Positions 1-11,535 of a stretch of 64,000 nt of DNA are shown here, piece after piece (the first letter of the stretch is position 1; each line of letters opens with the position of its first letter). Both the position numbers and the translations under genes were made by a program. This stretch comes from Anthoceros angustus (taxonomy: Eukaryota > Streptophyta > Anthocerotopsida > Anthocerotales > Anthocerotaceae). The stretch lies in contig VJWM01000068.1 in assembly GCA_010909165.1 (NCBI GenBank), forward strand, positions 496,001 through 560,000, written 5' to 3'. The notes beneath the pieces are model-generated. The model had not been told where the DNA came from. It saw only the letters and a list, made by a program, of their open reading frames with translations, and did not search any database.

Positions 1-220
1 GGTTGGCCACTCCCATAGTTTGCAGTTAAAAAACCTTCTTCAAGTGGCAGAATTTTAATTTTCTTTCCTCCGCTTTGGAGCATTGCTTTAGGGTTCAACT
101 ATCGCCGCCACCGCGATAGTTTATTACACGCACATGGAACCGCGTGAAACCGTTGTTTCGAAAATGGGATCTATCGGACAAGGGTGGACATACGTCACTA
201 ACGTGAAAAAATCATAGTTT

Positions 221-862
221 CCAGAAAGGTGCGATGTGTGTCAAGAGGGTCCACCAACAACTGAAGAGGGTTTGTATATTCCCCCTCTTGAAGGTTTAGG
301 GTGTTATCGGCAAGTGCGTGCAAAACACGCCAACTTGGTTGAACCTCCACCACAGCCCAAACCTCCTAAATGCAAAAGGACAGAAGTCAATGTCGAGGCA
401 CGAGCTTCCGGGAAACGGAGGATTCCAGCAGGAGGAGGTGCGGGTGGTGGTCATGACCAACCAACATCCAGACCCACAGCTGCAGTAAAGTTGACTCTGC
501 TTCCACAAGGAGCATCAGATGGGAAGAGTGGGCCTTCCCAAGGGCCATCACAGTGGCGGCCTAGGCAAAGCAAGGGAGCATCAGGGCTGCTTGATGACAA
601 CGCATCAACATTGTTCGATGATTTCGGGATTGTGCCAGGGACCACTTTGGAGAATCCTTTCACTACGGCTAAGAAGAATGTCTTGACTGAAATTTGTACT
701 GATCTATCAGAACAGGGGCTACTGGACAAGGAATGGTTAATCCATGAAGAAGGAACGGACTCCACCCAACAGAATTTTGATCCCATTCCGGCGCTCTGGG
801 TGAACGGGTATATGGATGCGTTGAGGACGAAGATTGTAGTTGGGTACATTCTATGGGCTTGA
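221..862 (+). CDS. Unassigned coding fragment, possible exon
   Basis: I do not recognise this protein. The open frame runs from just after a stop at 215-217 to a TGA at 862. The first clear residues after a possible acceptor (tttccag ending at 222) are R-C-D-V-C-Q-E-G, a C-x2-C pair. A proline-rich stretch follows, then a Gly-rich basic segment, then an acidic C-terminal half with DNASTLFDDFGIVP and NVLTEICTDLSEQG. There is no ATG near the start, so it is either an internal exon or a remnant. A 27-codon ATG frame at 134-217 lies just upstream. It may be the 5' part of the decayed methyltransferase-like gene further right, but the GC-rich repeat and other debris between them prevent proof. Confidence 0.35.
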   Translation, partial: PERCDVCQEGPPTTEEGLYIPPLEGLGCYRQVRAKHANLVEPPPQPKPPKCKRTEVNVEARASGKRRIPAGGGAGGGHDQPTSRPTAAVKLTLLPQGASDGKSGPSQGPSQWRPRQSKGASGLLDDNASTLFDDFGIVPGTTLENPFTTAKKNVLTEICTDLSEQGLLDKEWLIHEEGTDSTQQNFDPIPALWVNGYMDALRTKIVVGYILWA

Positions 863-1079
863 AGTATGAAGTCCGCAATTCGTAATGAAGCTTCTAATAT
901 GCACAATGAAGGAGAAGTTCTTTGTGAAGAATTTAATCACCGCTCGGGTCTTGAGTGCGACAAGCCGATTCCAAGGCGATGCAATACTCAAGACCGCGTA
1001 GGGATCGGACGCAATGGCGACAACAAGGTATGTGGACCGTGATGATTATAGCTTCCAAGTTTTTTCTCGATGGCACCAT

Positions 1080-1795
1080 GTCGTATCGTGGAGATGCACT
1101 GTGGCACGACTTGGGCGCATTAGAGTCACATAGCACCCAGGCGGGCCCTTGTGCGCATCAGGCGTGGCAGCGCGACTCGCTAGGTCACATGGTACCTCAA
1201 GACGCGCACTTGGGCGCACCTGGCGGCCATGTGATGCGCGCGCGCCGCACGAGGCCCATTGAGACCTCGGCGCGCCGGGCGCCGCACTAGGGCCCATTGA
1301 GACTGCGCGCCGCACAGATCAACCCCAGCAGGCACTTGCCACGGGCAACATGGCACCTCTATGCGCGCGCGACCGGGTCACATGGCCTCCAGGGCGACTT
1401 GGGCGCAGACCGGGCAACATGGCACCTCTATGCGCGCGCGCCGTGACCGGGTCACATGGCCTCCGCCTCATGCAGACCGCGAGAGGTCTCATGGGCCCCG
1501 CCGATTCGCCGCAATGGGCACCATGAGACGCTTGCGCCGCACTGCGGCACCCCGGTCATGGTGCCCCATTGTCGCGGCTGCGCGCGCGACGCGACACGTG
1601 CGCCGCGCGCCGCGCGCGCACGCGTGAAGACAGTGCGCGCACTTGTGCAAATCGCGGCAATGCGCGTGCACTTGGGCGCACACCAGGCTTGCTCGAGTCC
1701 TGACAAGAGGCGCCGCACCGGGCATGAGGTGCCCGCGCGCGCCGCACTTGCGCGCACTTGTGCGCCTTGGCGCCTTAAGCCCAACCGAGGATGTC
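1080..1795. repeat. GC-rich degenerate tandem repeat
   Basis: This tract is strikingly CpG- and GCGCGC-rich compared with its flanks. A unit containing ggcaacatggcacctctatg, gcgcgcgc and gaccgggtcacatggcctcc appears at about 1347-1390 and again at about 1416-1462, roughly 70 bp apart. Looser variants such as ggtcacatggtacctcaaga lie to the left. Frames open here on both strands only because of base composition. I see no gene. Confidence 0.6.
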
Positions 1796-1859
1796 TCGTT
1801 AATGTATCCGGTTGATGTATCCGTTAATGGAGTAATGGTTGTCTTTTATTGCGTACATT

Positions 1860-3560
1860 CGGACTATGCCGGGCGCTTTCTCCAAAAGGAAATAGTTCTA
1901 GGGTTGATGATGACGAAGATGGCCGACCAAGCATGTGAAAGCGATCCTCCGGAGAGCGATGGAGAGGCAAGGAAAAGGCGTCGCAACCACCAAAGCACCG
2001 CCTGAGCTCAATAGGGGCAGGATTCAATGGAACAAGAAACAGAGGTACTTGCGCCAGCAGTATAGATATCCGGATGACGCGATAGTGGAGAATATGAAGA
2101 GCATGAAACCGCAAATGAAGATGTTGAGGACGACGATGTGCATCGACAACCGATGAGTGGAAGCCGACAACATGTATATATGTATAGCGAGGGCTCAAAC
2201 TCATCTAATGTCCCAAGAATCGCCATGCATTGAGGATGCCCAGCAGCCTACAAAGTCCGGACAAGAGGGTCAAAGAATCGTGAAGGAGCGAGCCTGTACA
2301 ACCAACCTCAAAGGAGGTAGACGCGATGTTCCAGCAGCAAGGATTAAAAGGTAAACCAAAGCAAAAGAGGAAAGAGGAATGACATTGACAAGACACTGGC
2401 CGACGGACATTATCACCAAAGTCTAATCTGACAACGACAGTAGCGAGCGAGCAAAGATAAGGACCCTTACATCAAATTCGAGAGTCAAGACAAAAGAGGT
2501 GCATTCCGCATACGATATGGTTGCCATCACCAAGTTGAGAAGCGCAGACTACATTACTCGTGACGCCAGATCCAAGAGTGGATGAATCGTGGGGAAAACA
2601 TCTTCCGGAAATTAAAAGGGACCTGCAAGAGGGAGTACTTCCTCCGCTATGTATGATCGATCCAAGGAGTGCGCAAGTGAGGTCTTTGACAAAGACAAGT
2701 TGAAAAGGCAGCAGACACCATGGGAGTATTGGTGGGAACCACGGCTTCTATGCTCCAACGCAGACAGAAGACCCGAGAACTCACACTTCCAAAGATATGG
2801 AAGCTCATATATATGCAGCTTAACCTGTGCGTAGATGCGGCCACGATCACACAATGTCAAGGCAGATTTAAGAAGATGTCTTTCATTGAGCAAGTCCGAG
2901 ATATGGCGAAAATGAAAATTCGAGGAGGGTATTAGCATTACAATGGATTGGAAGTACAATCTATATCGGATGCTAGGCGCCATCGGCGACGATCGATCGG
3001 GAAGAAATGCACTTGTCGACCGTAACCGCTGCTATGCATTGCTAGTGTCCCGCCTCATGTGTGGACACGGTGGACGAGGTTTTCGATCTTTGGGAGAGGG
3101 GTGAGCTTCCAGCAAGGTAACCAAGAAAGGCAAGAGGGGAAATCAAAACGTAGTCTTGGATAGAGCCGATATGGGATCCAAATTTGATTATAAAGCCAAT
3201 GCATGCGACCAATTGGAGAGTTTTCGGGCATGCCTGTGAAGCAGTGAAAAGGATTATGTTGTCTACCGGAGAAAGTGATTCAAGGCGAGTTGACCGTGAG
3301 CGCATGAAAACGTGGATAAGGCCAAGAAGTTGAATGTCATCCGCATAAGATTTTGCTCGACCGAGGTGCAATTCATTTGCGTGTTGAGCGAGAATATCCG
3401 AGGCACTCGACACCGTAAGATATAGCGAAATTTCAACCGTGTTTGATCACATTGTAAGTACACGATGTATTGTCCGCTCGAGTTAGCAAGCGCAAAACTA
3501 GTTTGCGACTCGCCTTCATGCACCTATGAACGCCTCCATCCCGTGCGTATAATCAAGCAG
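1860..3560 (+). pseudogene. Decayed coding-like stretch, unidentified
   Basis: Short open segments in shifting plus-strand frames carry basic, charged protein-like sequence, for example at 1935-2153, 2649-2831 and 2720-2932, with many stops between them. Codon texture resembles the 3580-4600 fragment that follows on the same strand, so it may be the 5' body of the same dead gene. No domain could be recognised. Confidence 0.3.
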
Positions 3561-3579
3561 TCAAGAGTACAAAGAGAAG

Positions 3580-4600
3580 ATGATACCCGATAGCTTCAAA
3601 GAGCACATCAATGCGGCAAGAAATTGGAAGAGGGTGGAAGATTTGCAGAGAGAGTCAGAGGAAGACAACGACGCAAAACTAGACATTTTCCATGTTCAAA
3701 AGCAAGCAAAGGTCCGCTACTGTGTAATAACCGGTGATATTCGTGAAATGGCTGCCTACTTGGGGAAAAGAGAATACAAGCTGTTGGTCGTCGATTTACC
3801 AAGGGGCAATTTATCGGAGACATGGGATAAGGAGATGACATGTGAGGATTTGGAGAAGATAATGGATGGATTCATGACAATCACCGAATGCAAGACTTTC
3901 CGCGTGATATTCATGCATGGACCAGACCAGATGCAGGATGTCCGAAATGCACTGCGAAAATGGTGTGAAAAGGGGGGGGTTTATACAATGGTCTGGGAGA
4001 AAGACAACTTGGTTTCGGACGAGGGACTTTACGAGAACTGCGAGTACATGACTGTGGGGTATGGTGTTCACCCAACTGTTGAAGATATGAGGAAGTGCAG
4101 TGCATTGTCCAATAGTGCAGAGATTGGAGCAATGCTCGCTTATTCGATATAGCGCAATGTGAAGAAACTTTTGAATGTGTCCAACGATGGCCATGTTGTT
4201 TCTCCTTACCAAAAGCCAATAGGGTTGATGGTCCCGCTATACCTATTCACGAAGAGGGAATGGGTTATAGATGGATGCTCGGAAGCGGAGTGGAATACTT
4301 ATGCATTATCGAAGGGCGGAATCGTATTGTATTGACCAAGAACATAGGAGCACAATATTCATCGAACAGACATGTGCCATGAAGTGTTTCCTAGACGAGG
4401 AAGAGTTGACCACCAAACCACACAAACGTGACATCCGGTTTTTTGCCAAAGAGATGGCGCAGGGAGATGTTAAGCCTGTGGCCGCAACGCTACACTTGGT
4501 TCAAGGAACATGCGCACCCATCGACCTTCAAGACTTGAGTCAATCACAGGGGCCCCAGAAGAAGAAGGAGAAAGATGGCAAAAAGGTCCGAAAACCCTAA
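3580..4600 (+). pseudogene. Amino-DNA-methyltransferase-like (N6/N4) gene, decayed
   Basis: The 190-residue frame at 3580-4152 contains YKLLVVDLPRGN, then a WDKEMT segment and VIFMHGPDQ. This matches the layout around catalytic motif IV (DPPY/DPPW) of N6-adenine/N4-cytosine DNA methyltransferases, with DPPY changed to DLPR. After a TAG at 4150 the same frame continues through a PYQKP motif and W-V-I-D-G-C-S, the position of SAM-binding motif I (D-x-F-x-G-x-G). It then shifts frame into IDQEHRSTIFIEQ and a lysine-rich tail ending at 4600. Motif IV before motif I is the order of the beta-type permuted enzymes. The catalytic Pro-Tyr and the glycine loop are lost, and there is one stop and one frameshift, so I call it dead. 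Genes of this kind in plants often belong to mobile or foreign-derived elements; that link is inference. Confidence 0.55.
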
Positions 4601-4797
4601 GAACCCATACGGAAAGAAGTGCTAAGACCGTAAGAAAGCGACCTACTTGGGACAACCAACATCCGAGACGCTTGGCTTTGGCGAATCCCAAGGTGGAGAA
4701 ACGCCATATCTTCCTCTTGCTATTTACGATCCGCAACTACCGCAGAGAACGATGACATCGCCGCCCGAGGACGGAAAGACAACATTCGCCAAACTAG

Positions 4798-5499
4798 CTA
4801 GAAACATACACCGTTGTCAAGTGTTGAGATCATGAATGTGAGTGCGCGACAAGTTTGTGCACAAAATAGCGGGCCCAAGGAAAAGTCGATCGTGAATGTC
4901 TCGATGGTTTTCCTCGTAATTCCGATGCACAATGTGACATATCGTATCGCAACAATAATTGAAATGTTTGCGGGTGACATGTCAGGAGTACCAAAAGTGA
5001 TTCCAAAGGCGGATTTCGACGGTGCGAAGGTCCGAACGTCTGGTGGCCAAAAGGGTTTGGAGAAACCCCTTCGTAATGACGTTAAATGCATTTCCAAAGT
5101 TCGTTGCATGGTTGGTTGTTGAGCCTTGGCTTGGGCTTGCTCCATCTTCAATGACGCTAAATGATATGTACTCCTTGCATGGTCCTCCAATGCACTCTTC
5201 TGAAAGTTCCGACTGCCAACTTTTACCCAAGCTTGAGTCATAGCCTAAGCTTGTCCTACTACACCATGACCATGTTTTTCACAAACAACACAAAATATTC
5301 GATTCTCTCCATTGATTGAACGCAACTCCACCCAATGAAATGCAACCTTCCATTCTTCCTTGAAGACTCTTGCCTTTTGCACCTTTTGTCTCTTTTGACT
5401 CGGTTGGCTTGTTTGGCTATTGTCGCCACTCCTTGTTTGGTTATCCTGTGGAGCCCATCCAAAAAACCCGGATGCTGAACTTTGAGAAAAATGAGCCAT
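4798..5499 (-). pseudogene. TTF/BED-like zinc-finger protein, hAT-transposon N-terminus
   Basis: Read on the minus strand from the ATG at 5499, a Ser/Gln-rich leader is followed by FKEEWKVAFHWVELR and IFCVVCEKHG. After an in-frame TAG (5245-5247) the same frame continues with SRNFQKSALEDHARSTYH. The C-x2-C and H-x5-H spacing and the WxxxFxW opening fit the N-terminal zinc finger of ZNF862/hAT-related transposases. No transposase core follows; the frame drifts into unrelated sequence by about 4850. It is either a single-nonsense relic or a truncated hAT element. A splice-acceptor-like ttgcag stands directly before the start. Confidence 0.5.
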
Positions 5500-5514
5500 C
5501 TTTACCTGCAAATG

Positions 5515-6130
5515 TTTTTAAATAATTAATATAGCAAATGAAGAGCCAAAAAACAAAGCTTTAAAAGAGATGAGATCAAGTAAAAATGAACTCGAAACCT
5601 AAAGAATTCAAAAAGAGATGAGCTCTAAAAAAAAAGAGCTCTTACCAAGAAAGAACAACAAAGAGCAAGGAAGAAGAATAAGAAGCACACCACAATGAGG
5701 AGAGCAACAATGAGTGATGCTTCAAATGCTAGTGTTGTGGCCTTATGTACTCTTGAAGGGTGTCTATTCATAGCATGATAGGATAAGAGTCCTATGTAAG
5801 CCTATGGTTGAGATACCATATCTTAGTCCATCTTCATGGATGAGCGTGCATATCAACAAATTATTGTATACATTAATAACTACATTCAAAGCAAAATATT
5901 ATATATCTACTTTTTATAGATGTATCAAAATAAGCTAATAAAAGCTCATAGAGTAAAGGCTCTATTAATAGGCCATGGATGGTATTAGATAAATAAAGAC
6001 ATAGCCAATAGATCCATGGTAAATGTCTTTATGACCATACCAAATATAAGATGGATCCATGTGTCCATAATAAATATAAATCCTAAATATAAAATTAAAT
6101 AATTTACTAATTTTAAACCGGACCTTTTAT
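5515..6130. other. AT-rich intergenic stretch, no gene seen
   Basis: A-rich, weakly repetitive sequence with no persuasive coding frame, RNA gene or repeat boundary. Confidence 0.6.
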
Positions 6131-6211
6131 GAACCCTCGGTTCCCTATTTTTTCGGGGACCGATAGTGGGGACCGGACTCCCGAAGAACCTCCGATCCCA
6201 TTTTTTTTTTT

Positions 6212-6548
6212 ACACATGCCGGGACCGGGACCGAGCTTGGGACGGGGTCAAAATGACACCCTGGTAGCAACCCAGCCTGTTCACACATGCCGGGACCGAG
6301 ACCGAGCTTGGGACGGGGTCAAAATGACACCCTGGTAGCAACCCAGCCTGCTCACACATGCCGATACTGACCGAGCTTGGGACGGTCAAAATGACACCAG
6401 TAGCAACTCACTGCTCACACATGCCGATACTGACCGAGCTTGGACGGGTCAAAATGACACCGGTAGCAAACCACTGCTCACACATGCCGATACCGGGACG
6501 AGCTTGGGATTCAAGTCAAAATGACACCGGTAGCAACCCAAATTGTCA
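6212..6548. repeat. Tandem repeat, five units of 63-71 bp
   Basis: Units begin acacatgccg at 6212, 6283, 6354, 6417 and 6480, each containing gaccgagcttggg, gtcaaaatgacacc and ggtagcaac. The first two units are 71 bp; later units are shorter, mostly by losses around cctgg and cagcctg. Confidence 0.9.
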
Positions 6549-6550
6549 AG

Positions 6551-7440
6551 AAGTCTACACAGAGAGAGGGCATGGCGGAAGTCGCGCTCAAAGAAGTCTA
6601 CACAGAGAGAGGAGGGCATGGCTAAGTCGCGTTCTCCTTGTATTTTGCAGACACCAAACTACATGTATGTGCCCCACGTGGGAATCAGACGGACGAAATG
6701 TGACTATATAGGAATCGATCCCGAGATCGCCTCCAGCAAGTCTACACAGAGAGGAGGGCATGGCGGAAGTCAGGCGTTCTCCTTCGGTATTTTGCAGACA
6801 CCAAACTACATGTATGTGCCCCACGTGGGAATCAGACGGACGAAATGTGACTATATAGGAATCGATCCCGAGATCGCCTCCCAGCCTGTTCAGCAAGTCT
6901 ACACAGAGAGGAGGGCATGGCGGAAGTCAGGCGTTCTCCTTCGGTATTTTGCAGACACCAAACTACATGTATGTGCCCCACGTGGGAATCAGACGGACGA
7001 AATGTAACTACAGTCCACCCCCCCTAATTGGGACTGGTTCGGAGTGCCTTTAGAGGTCCCATTAAGGGAGGTGTCCCGATTATATTTTCCCTATTTAAAA
7101 ATAATAAAAATATTATAAACTCTAAAAATAAAAAAATACCGGAAAAGGTTAGCTTAAGAGTCTTCAATCACAACTAAAAGTCTATTGTGCTATGAAATAA
7201 TCGATTCTTTTTTTAATTTTTTTAAGTAAAATAAATAAAAATCCCATTTAGGGAGGTGAAACTAACATGAATGTATGTTTCAAAAGGTCCCAATTATCAT
7301 TTAGGGAAAAGTCCCATTTATTACATTGTAAACTAAAGGGAGTAGGATGGGAGGTCCCATTTAGAGAGGAATCCCATTTATGGAGTTCCCAATTAGGGGG
7401 GCCGACTGTATGTAGGAATCGATCCCGAGATCGCCTCCCA
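6551..7440. repeat. Second tandem repeat, ~144-157 bp units, split by a MITE
   Basis: Units start aagtctacacagagag at 6551 (short), 6594, 6738 and 6895. Each long unit holds tgcagacaccaaactacatg, ccccacgtgggaatcagacg and gaatcgatcccgagatcgcc. The last unit stops at about 7008 and resumes at 7411 (taggaatcgatcccgag), because a 398-bp element has inserted. Confidence 0.88.
7011..7408. mobile_element. pogo/Tc1-mariner-like MITE with TA target duplication
   Basis: The element begins CAGTCCACCCCCCCTAATTGG and ends with the inverse, CCAATTAGGGGGGCCGACTG, flanked on both sides by TA (7009-7010 and 7409-7410). The interior repeats short motifs such as gtcccatttagggagg. CAG/CTG ends, TA duplication and subterminal iterations of the end sequence fit plant pogo-like (Emigrant-type) MITEs. 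It is non-coding. The interrupted repeat on both sides shows the pre-insertion site. Confidence 0.85.
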
Positions 7441-7752
7441 CTCAGCCCCAAACCTTTACCACCAGCATGAACCCGTCAGTGAGTAAAGCCCTAATCCAAA
7501 CCGTAGTCCGGGCTGTTTCCCGCCCACTGATTTGAAAACTCCCCATTTGAATTGCGACCATGCAAGAGCTTCCCTGCATCCCAATGCCTGGCATCTGGAT
7601 TGCATGACCGTCTACGCTGGGCGCCGTTGCCCGTAACGGCAACTGTCTTATACGTCCGTCAAAGTTGTGATTGACCACTTCCGGGGCGCGGGAAAGTTAA
7701 AACCCTGCTGGTTTTGAATGTGTTGCCTCGCTTCCCTCCCCCTCCTCTGGGC

Positions 7753-7760
7753 CATAAAAG
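7753..7760 (+). promoter_or_regulatory. TATA box of the histone H3 gene
   Basis: CATAAAAG stands about 200 bp before the H3 start and about 110 bp before the putative 5'UTR intron, in an otherwise GC-balanced promoter. Confidence 0.55.
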
Positions 7761-7863
7761 GAGAGCCTGCCGTTCTTACTCTCACCGTCCCATTGCAAGA
7801 TTGCGCAATCAGCTGCCTTTTTCGTTGTCCAGTAGCTTCGTCTTGTCCATCCACGTTCGATCG

Positions 7864-8364
<501 letters not shown>

Positions 8365-9008
8365 GCTGTGTCTTGAGGCCTCCATATATGGTGTATTTTT
8401 ACACCACCCCTCCGTGGAACATCTGCCAGCTCAAACTCTAACAATCGAATTTCTTTCAGTTTCGTGATGCAGGTGTCGCAACCCTAGCCTCGGCTGCTCC
8501 CCCTCAGTGTTTGGCACTTTTCTGGGTTGTGTTGTGGCTTTGCCAACTTCAGATGTTCCGTGTCCATCGCAATTTCCCTCCTGTTCTGAAGTTCGCATAT
8601 ATCAGATGTTTATCTCCAAGAAGTTTCTCATCTCCAAGAATTTTGCCTCAGTTGAGGTTGTGGAACAACTACGACTCCCATAACAAGTGGGGCTCCTAAT
8701 GTACCAAACAATTCAATAACCTCACGACCGTGAGGCGTTTCCCCATTCTGTATTTCAGTTGTAGTCTAGTTTCAGGAAGCAATCCACGAAAGAGCATGAA
8801 ACTTGATCTGCATACCTACAACCTGTAGTCAATTAAAAAATGCACCCTTGTTCTCGAAAATGAACCATTTGTCATACATTTATCAAAAAATGAAACACTA
8901 GCAATTGAGGCAAGTTCTCATGACCAGAAAATAGAGTGACTCCGTTGGATCACATTGTACCATGGAGTCAGTACCCGACTCACGTTGCACAGGTGAAGTA
9001 AACCCTCT
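8365..9008. other. H3 3' flank, no further gene seen
   Basis: Includes the probable 3'UTR of H3. No convincing coding frame, RNA gene or repeat was found. Confidence 0.5.
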
Positions 9009-9799
9009 TCAAGAGCTTGTTTCAATCACTCCTTCAGTGTCTGTGCCACCACCAGGGCAACCAAACTGGTGAGCCCTACACCAAATGACTACTGAAGCAG
9101 TGGCAAGGCCAGAGTTGCTGGTTTTCATGCTCCCGAACAAACATTCCCAACGGCCGCTTTCATTCTTCTTCTGCAAGTTAGGATGTGTAAGATTGTCCCG
9201 CAGGATGGAACTCAATAAATCAAGCTGGGTGGTAATGTGACGCTGGCCTCTGGCAAGTAACTTCACCTGCAGACGGATCACACGGGTGTCCAGCCCGACA
9301 TAGTAATCAGCGAGAAGGAATGCTCAATGGAAAGGGGGAGGGAGGGAGTAGACCTCGTCGACCATATTTGAGTCAGTTGCTGGTGGTCCCCAGCATTATT
9401 GAGAGCCAGGGCATGACCATTGCAACCATTGCCATTCCCATTACCTTCATGGGAACCACCACCGCTTCCAAATGAGCCAACAGCAACCCCTGAAACATTT
9501 GCTCCGGTAGGTGCCTAATGACCTGTATTGGAGGGACCTGTTATCTTGCCTTCCAGTTCAGAAACTGGCGACAGAAGCTCATCCATTCTGGAACTGGAAA
9601 TACCTGTCGCTCTTGCTCTTGTTCCGGGACCAGCTGGAACAGGGAAGGGCAACCAAGTGAGCATCTGGAGCACTACAGAAGTATGCAGCAGCTCACTGTC
9701 AAAAGTCAAGGGGATGGGAATACCTTTGGCTATACAAGCTTCTTCTTCCAGGCTTTGTCCCTGAGAGCCAAGAAAATGACGGAAGTGGGCTGGACACAA
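9009..9799 (-). pseudogene. Unassigned minus-strand gene fragment
   Basis: Two frames on the minus strand look protein-like but are not one continuous reading frame. The upstream part (9799-9515) has FDSELLHTSVVLQMLTWLPF and a Ser/Gly-rich tail. After a Gly/Asn-rich link, 9281-9009 reads VIRLQVKLLARGQRHITTQL, LDLLSSILRDNLTHP and RWECLFGSMK. A frame just upstream spells ADYYVGLDTR, continuing into the second part. I do not recognise the family. It could be exons with an intron between them, or a decayed gene. Confidence 0.3.
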
Positions 9800-10278
9800 G
9801 GTTATCGACTTTACCTTGAAACCGAACCAGACTTAACCCGCCTCTATAACCAGGCACTGTTGACGCCGCTATTGAGCCATGATACGCATGCAGGAGGACC
9901 AGCAGGAAAGCACCGTTTACAGGCTGACCTTGACACCAGGCAAAAATTTACAAATTGTATTTACCGTGATTTCTTTAGTCAGCTTTTCCAACCGGATCTG
10001 CTCAATGTATGATCGGAATATAGGTGGCATCAAGACCTAATTATACCTGCAATAATATGAAAATAATTTCATTATGCAGTCCACCCTCCCTAATTGGTAC
10101 CTCCATAAATAGGAAACCTCTGTAATTGGGAGCTAAGGCCTTTGCTCCTTGAATATGCAAAGGGCTAAATGGTATGGTAATTGGGAATTTTTTAAAATCT
10201 TATATCTATTTGCAAATCTACACTACTTCGTTTATCCTACTTGCTCCACTTGACTAGATTTAAAACCTTCATTGCAGG

Positions 10279-10397
10279 CGATGAGTACCTAATATTTCCA
10301 TTTGCAACTTTGCATTTTAATACATTGTCAATGAACAAAGACGAGTATCTAATATTTCCATTTGCAACTTTGCATTCTAATTCATTGTAAATGAACA
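10279..10397. repeat. Direct repeat, ~61-bp unit x2
   Basis: ctaatatttccatttgcaac followed by tttgcattytaat occurs at 10289 and again at about 10349, within the left arm of the inverted-repeat element. Confidence 0.8.
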
Positions 10398-10433
10398 CAA
10401 AGAACACAGTAAGTTTAGACTCTGTTATTGTCA

Positions 10434-10470
10434 TCTATCTATCTATATATCTAATCTATCTAATCTAGAT
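10434..10470. repeat. TCTA-type microsatellite
   Basis: Imperfect (tcta)n run, tctatctatctatatatcta and onward. Confidence 0.8.
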
Positions 10471-11067
10471 AAGACTGTTTGCATGCTATAGAGGTCGAAA
10501 TAAAACTCCTCGGCTGCCATTACATAAACAATCATTATATTTTTTAGCAGAATTCTAATAATGATTAGATATGGTAATTTAACATTAATTCTTTATAATA
10601 TAATATTATAATTTAATTTAAATAAACTTATTATTTCTCAAATTGAAGCAATTGAGTTTAAACTTTTGGGCTTACTTTGCATAGATTGAAATTTTATCAA
10701 AGCATGTACTTAGTAGTTAAAGTCTAATTTGTTCGAGGGAAAACATGAAAGAATAAATCTCTAAGGGGAAGTTGTGAGAGCTTAGCATTGAAGAAGAACA
10801 TATTGAGGCTTAGCTTCCACCAAAAAGCATATAAAAAGGCTTGTTTTTGGACCTGGGTTTAACATTAAGAAGCAAATGGTCTATCTAGTATTTTCTGATA
10901 AACAGTTCTTAGATTGCATTTTATGGTGAGTCATTTGCGAGTTGTCATTAGAGTGAGGGGCTACTTAGATGTTTTATGCAATGGGTCTATGTGGTTGGAG
11001 ATGTTAAGTGCAATGGGTATTCTGTGTAGTTGGAGAGCCAAAGCGTTATTGTTTGGTACCGTTTTGA

Positions 11068-11169
11068 TGAATCTTAGAAATAAATCTTACATAAATCCAT
11101 CCTTTAATTAACTTCATTCGTGCTTAGAAATAAATCATAGATAAATCCATCCTTTAATTAGCTTCATTC
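11068..11169. repeat. Direct repeat, ~50-bp unit x2
   Basis: cttagaaataaatcttacat with ccatcctttaattaacttca is followed at once by a near-identical second copy (cttagaaataaatcatagat and onward). Confidence 0.85.
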
Positions 11170-11408
11170 TAGTCGTGCACACAAATGTGAACGTACCCTT
11201 TGCAACACAATCTATTCTATAATTAATAGATTAATAATTATATTAACATGATAAGTTGTATTAAGCTGTATTGATAGTTAACAAACATAATATAGTTACA
11301 TGTAACCATGGCTAAACTTGGAATCTTCCAAACAAGTCTAGATGTGAAAGTTTTCGAAAAGCTCAAATGCATAAATACAACTATACGTGATTTTCAAAAA
11401 GCTCAAGC

Positions 11409-11417
11409 CTATAAATA
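11409..11417 (+). promoter_or_regulatory. TATA box before a short unassigned gene
   Basis: ctataaata lies about 130 bp before the ATG at 11536, in AT-rich sequence, so chance occurrence is possible. Confidence 0.35.
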
Positions 11418-11535
11418 AAATTATAGGTGGCTCAAGAACCGAGACACTTGTGAAGTTGGAGAGTGAGTGGGGATAGAGAGCTTGGTGGGATTACGTTTGA
11501 TTTGCTTAGTGTCATTTTGTGATCAGGTTTGCGAG

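Noticed and set aside
451-906. Minus-strand 151-residue ORF
   Set aside because: It overlaps the plus-strand frame, has no motif and no coding-like texture of its own.
1361-1815. Overlapping Arg/Ala-rich ORFs on both strands
   Set aside because: Open only because the repeat is extremely GC-rich.
6212-7008. CRISPR-like array
   Set aside because: Units are contiguous tandem repeats with no unique spacers, in plant nuclear DNA.
9518-10012. Plus-strand 164-residue ORF
   Set aside because: No motif and unlikely composition; the overlapping minus strand looks more protein-like.
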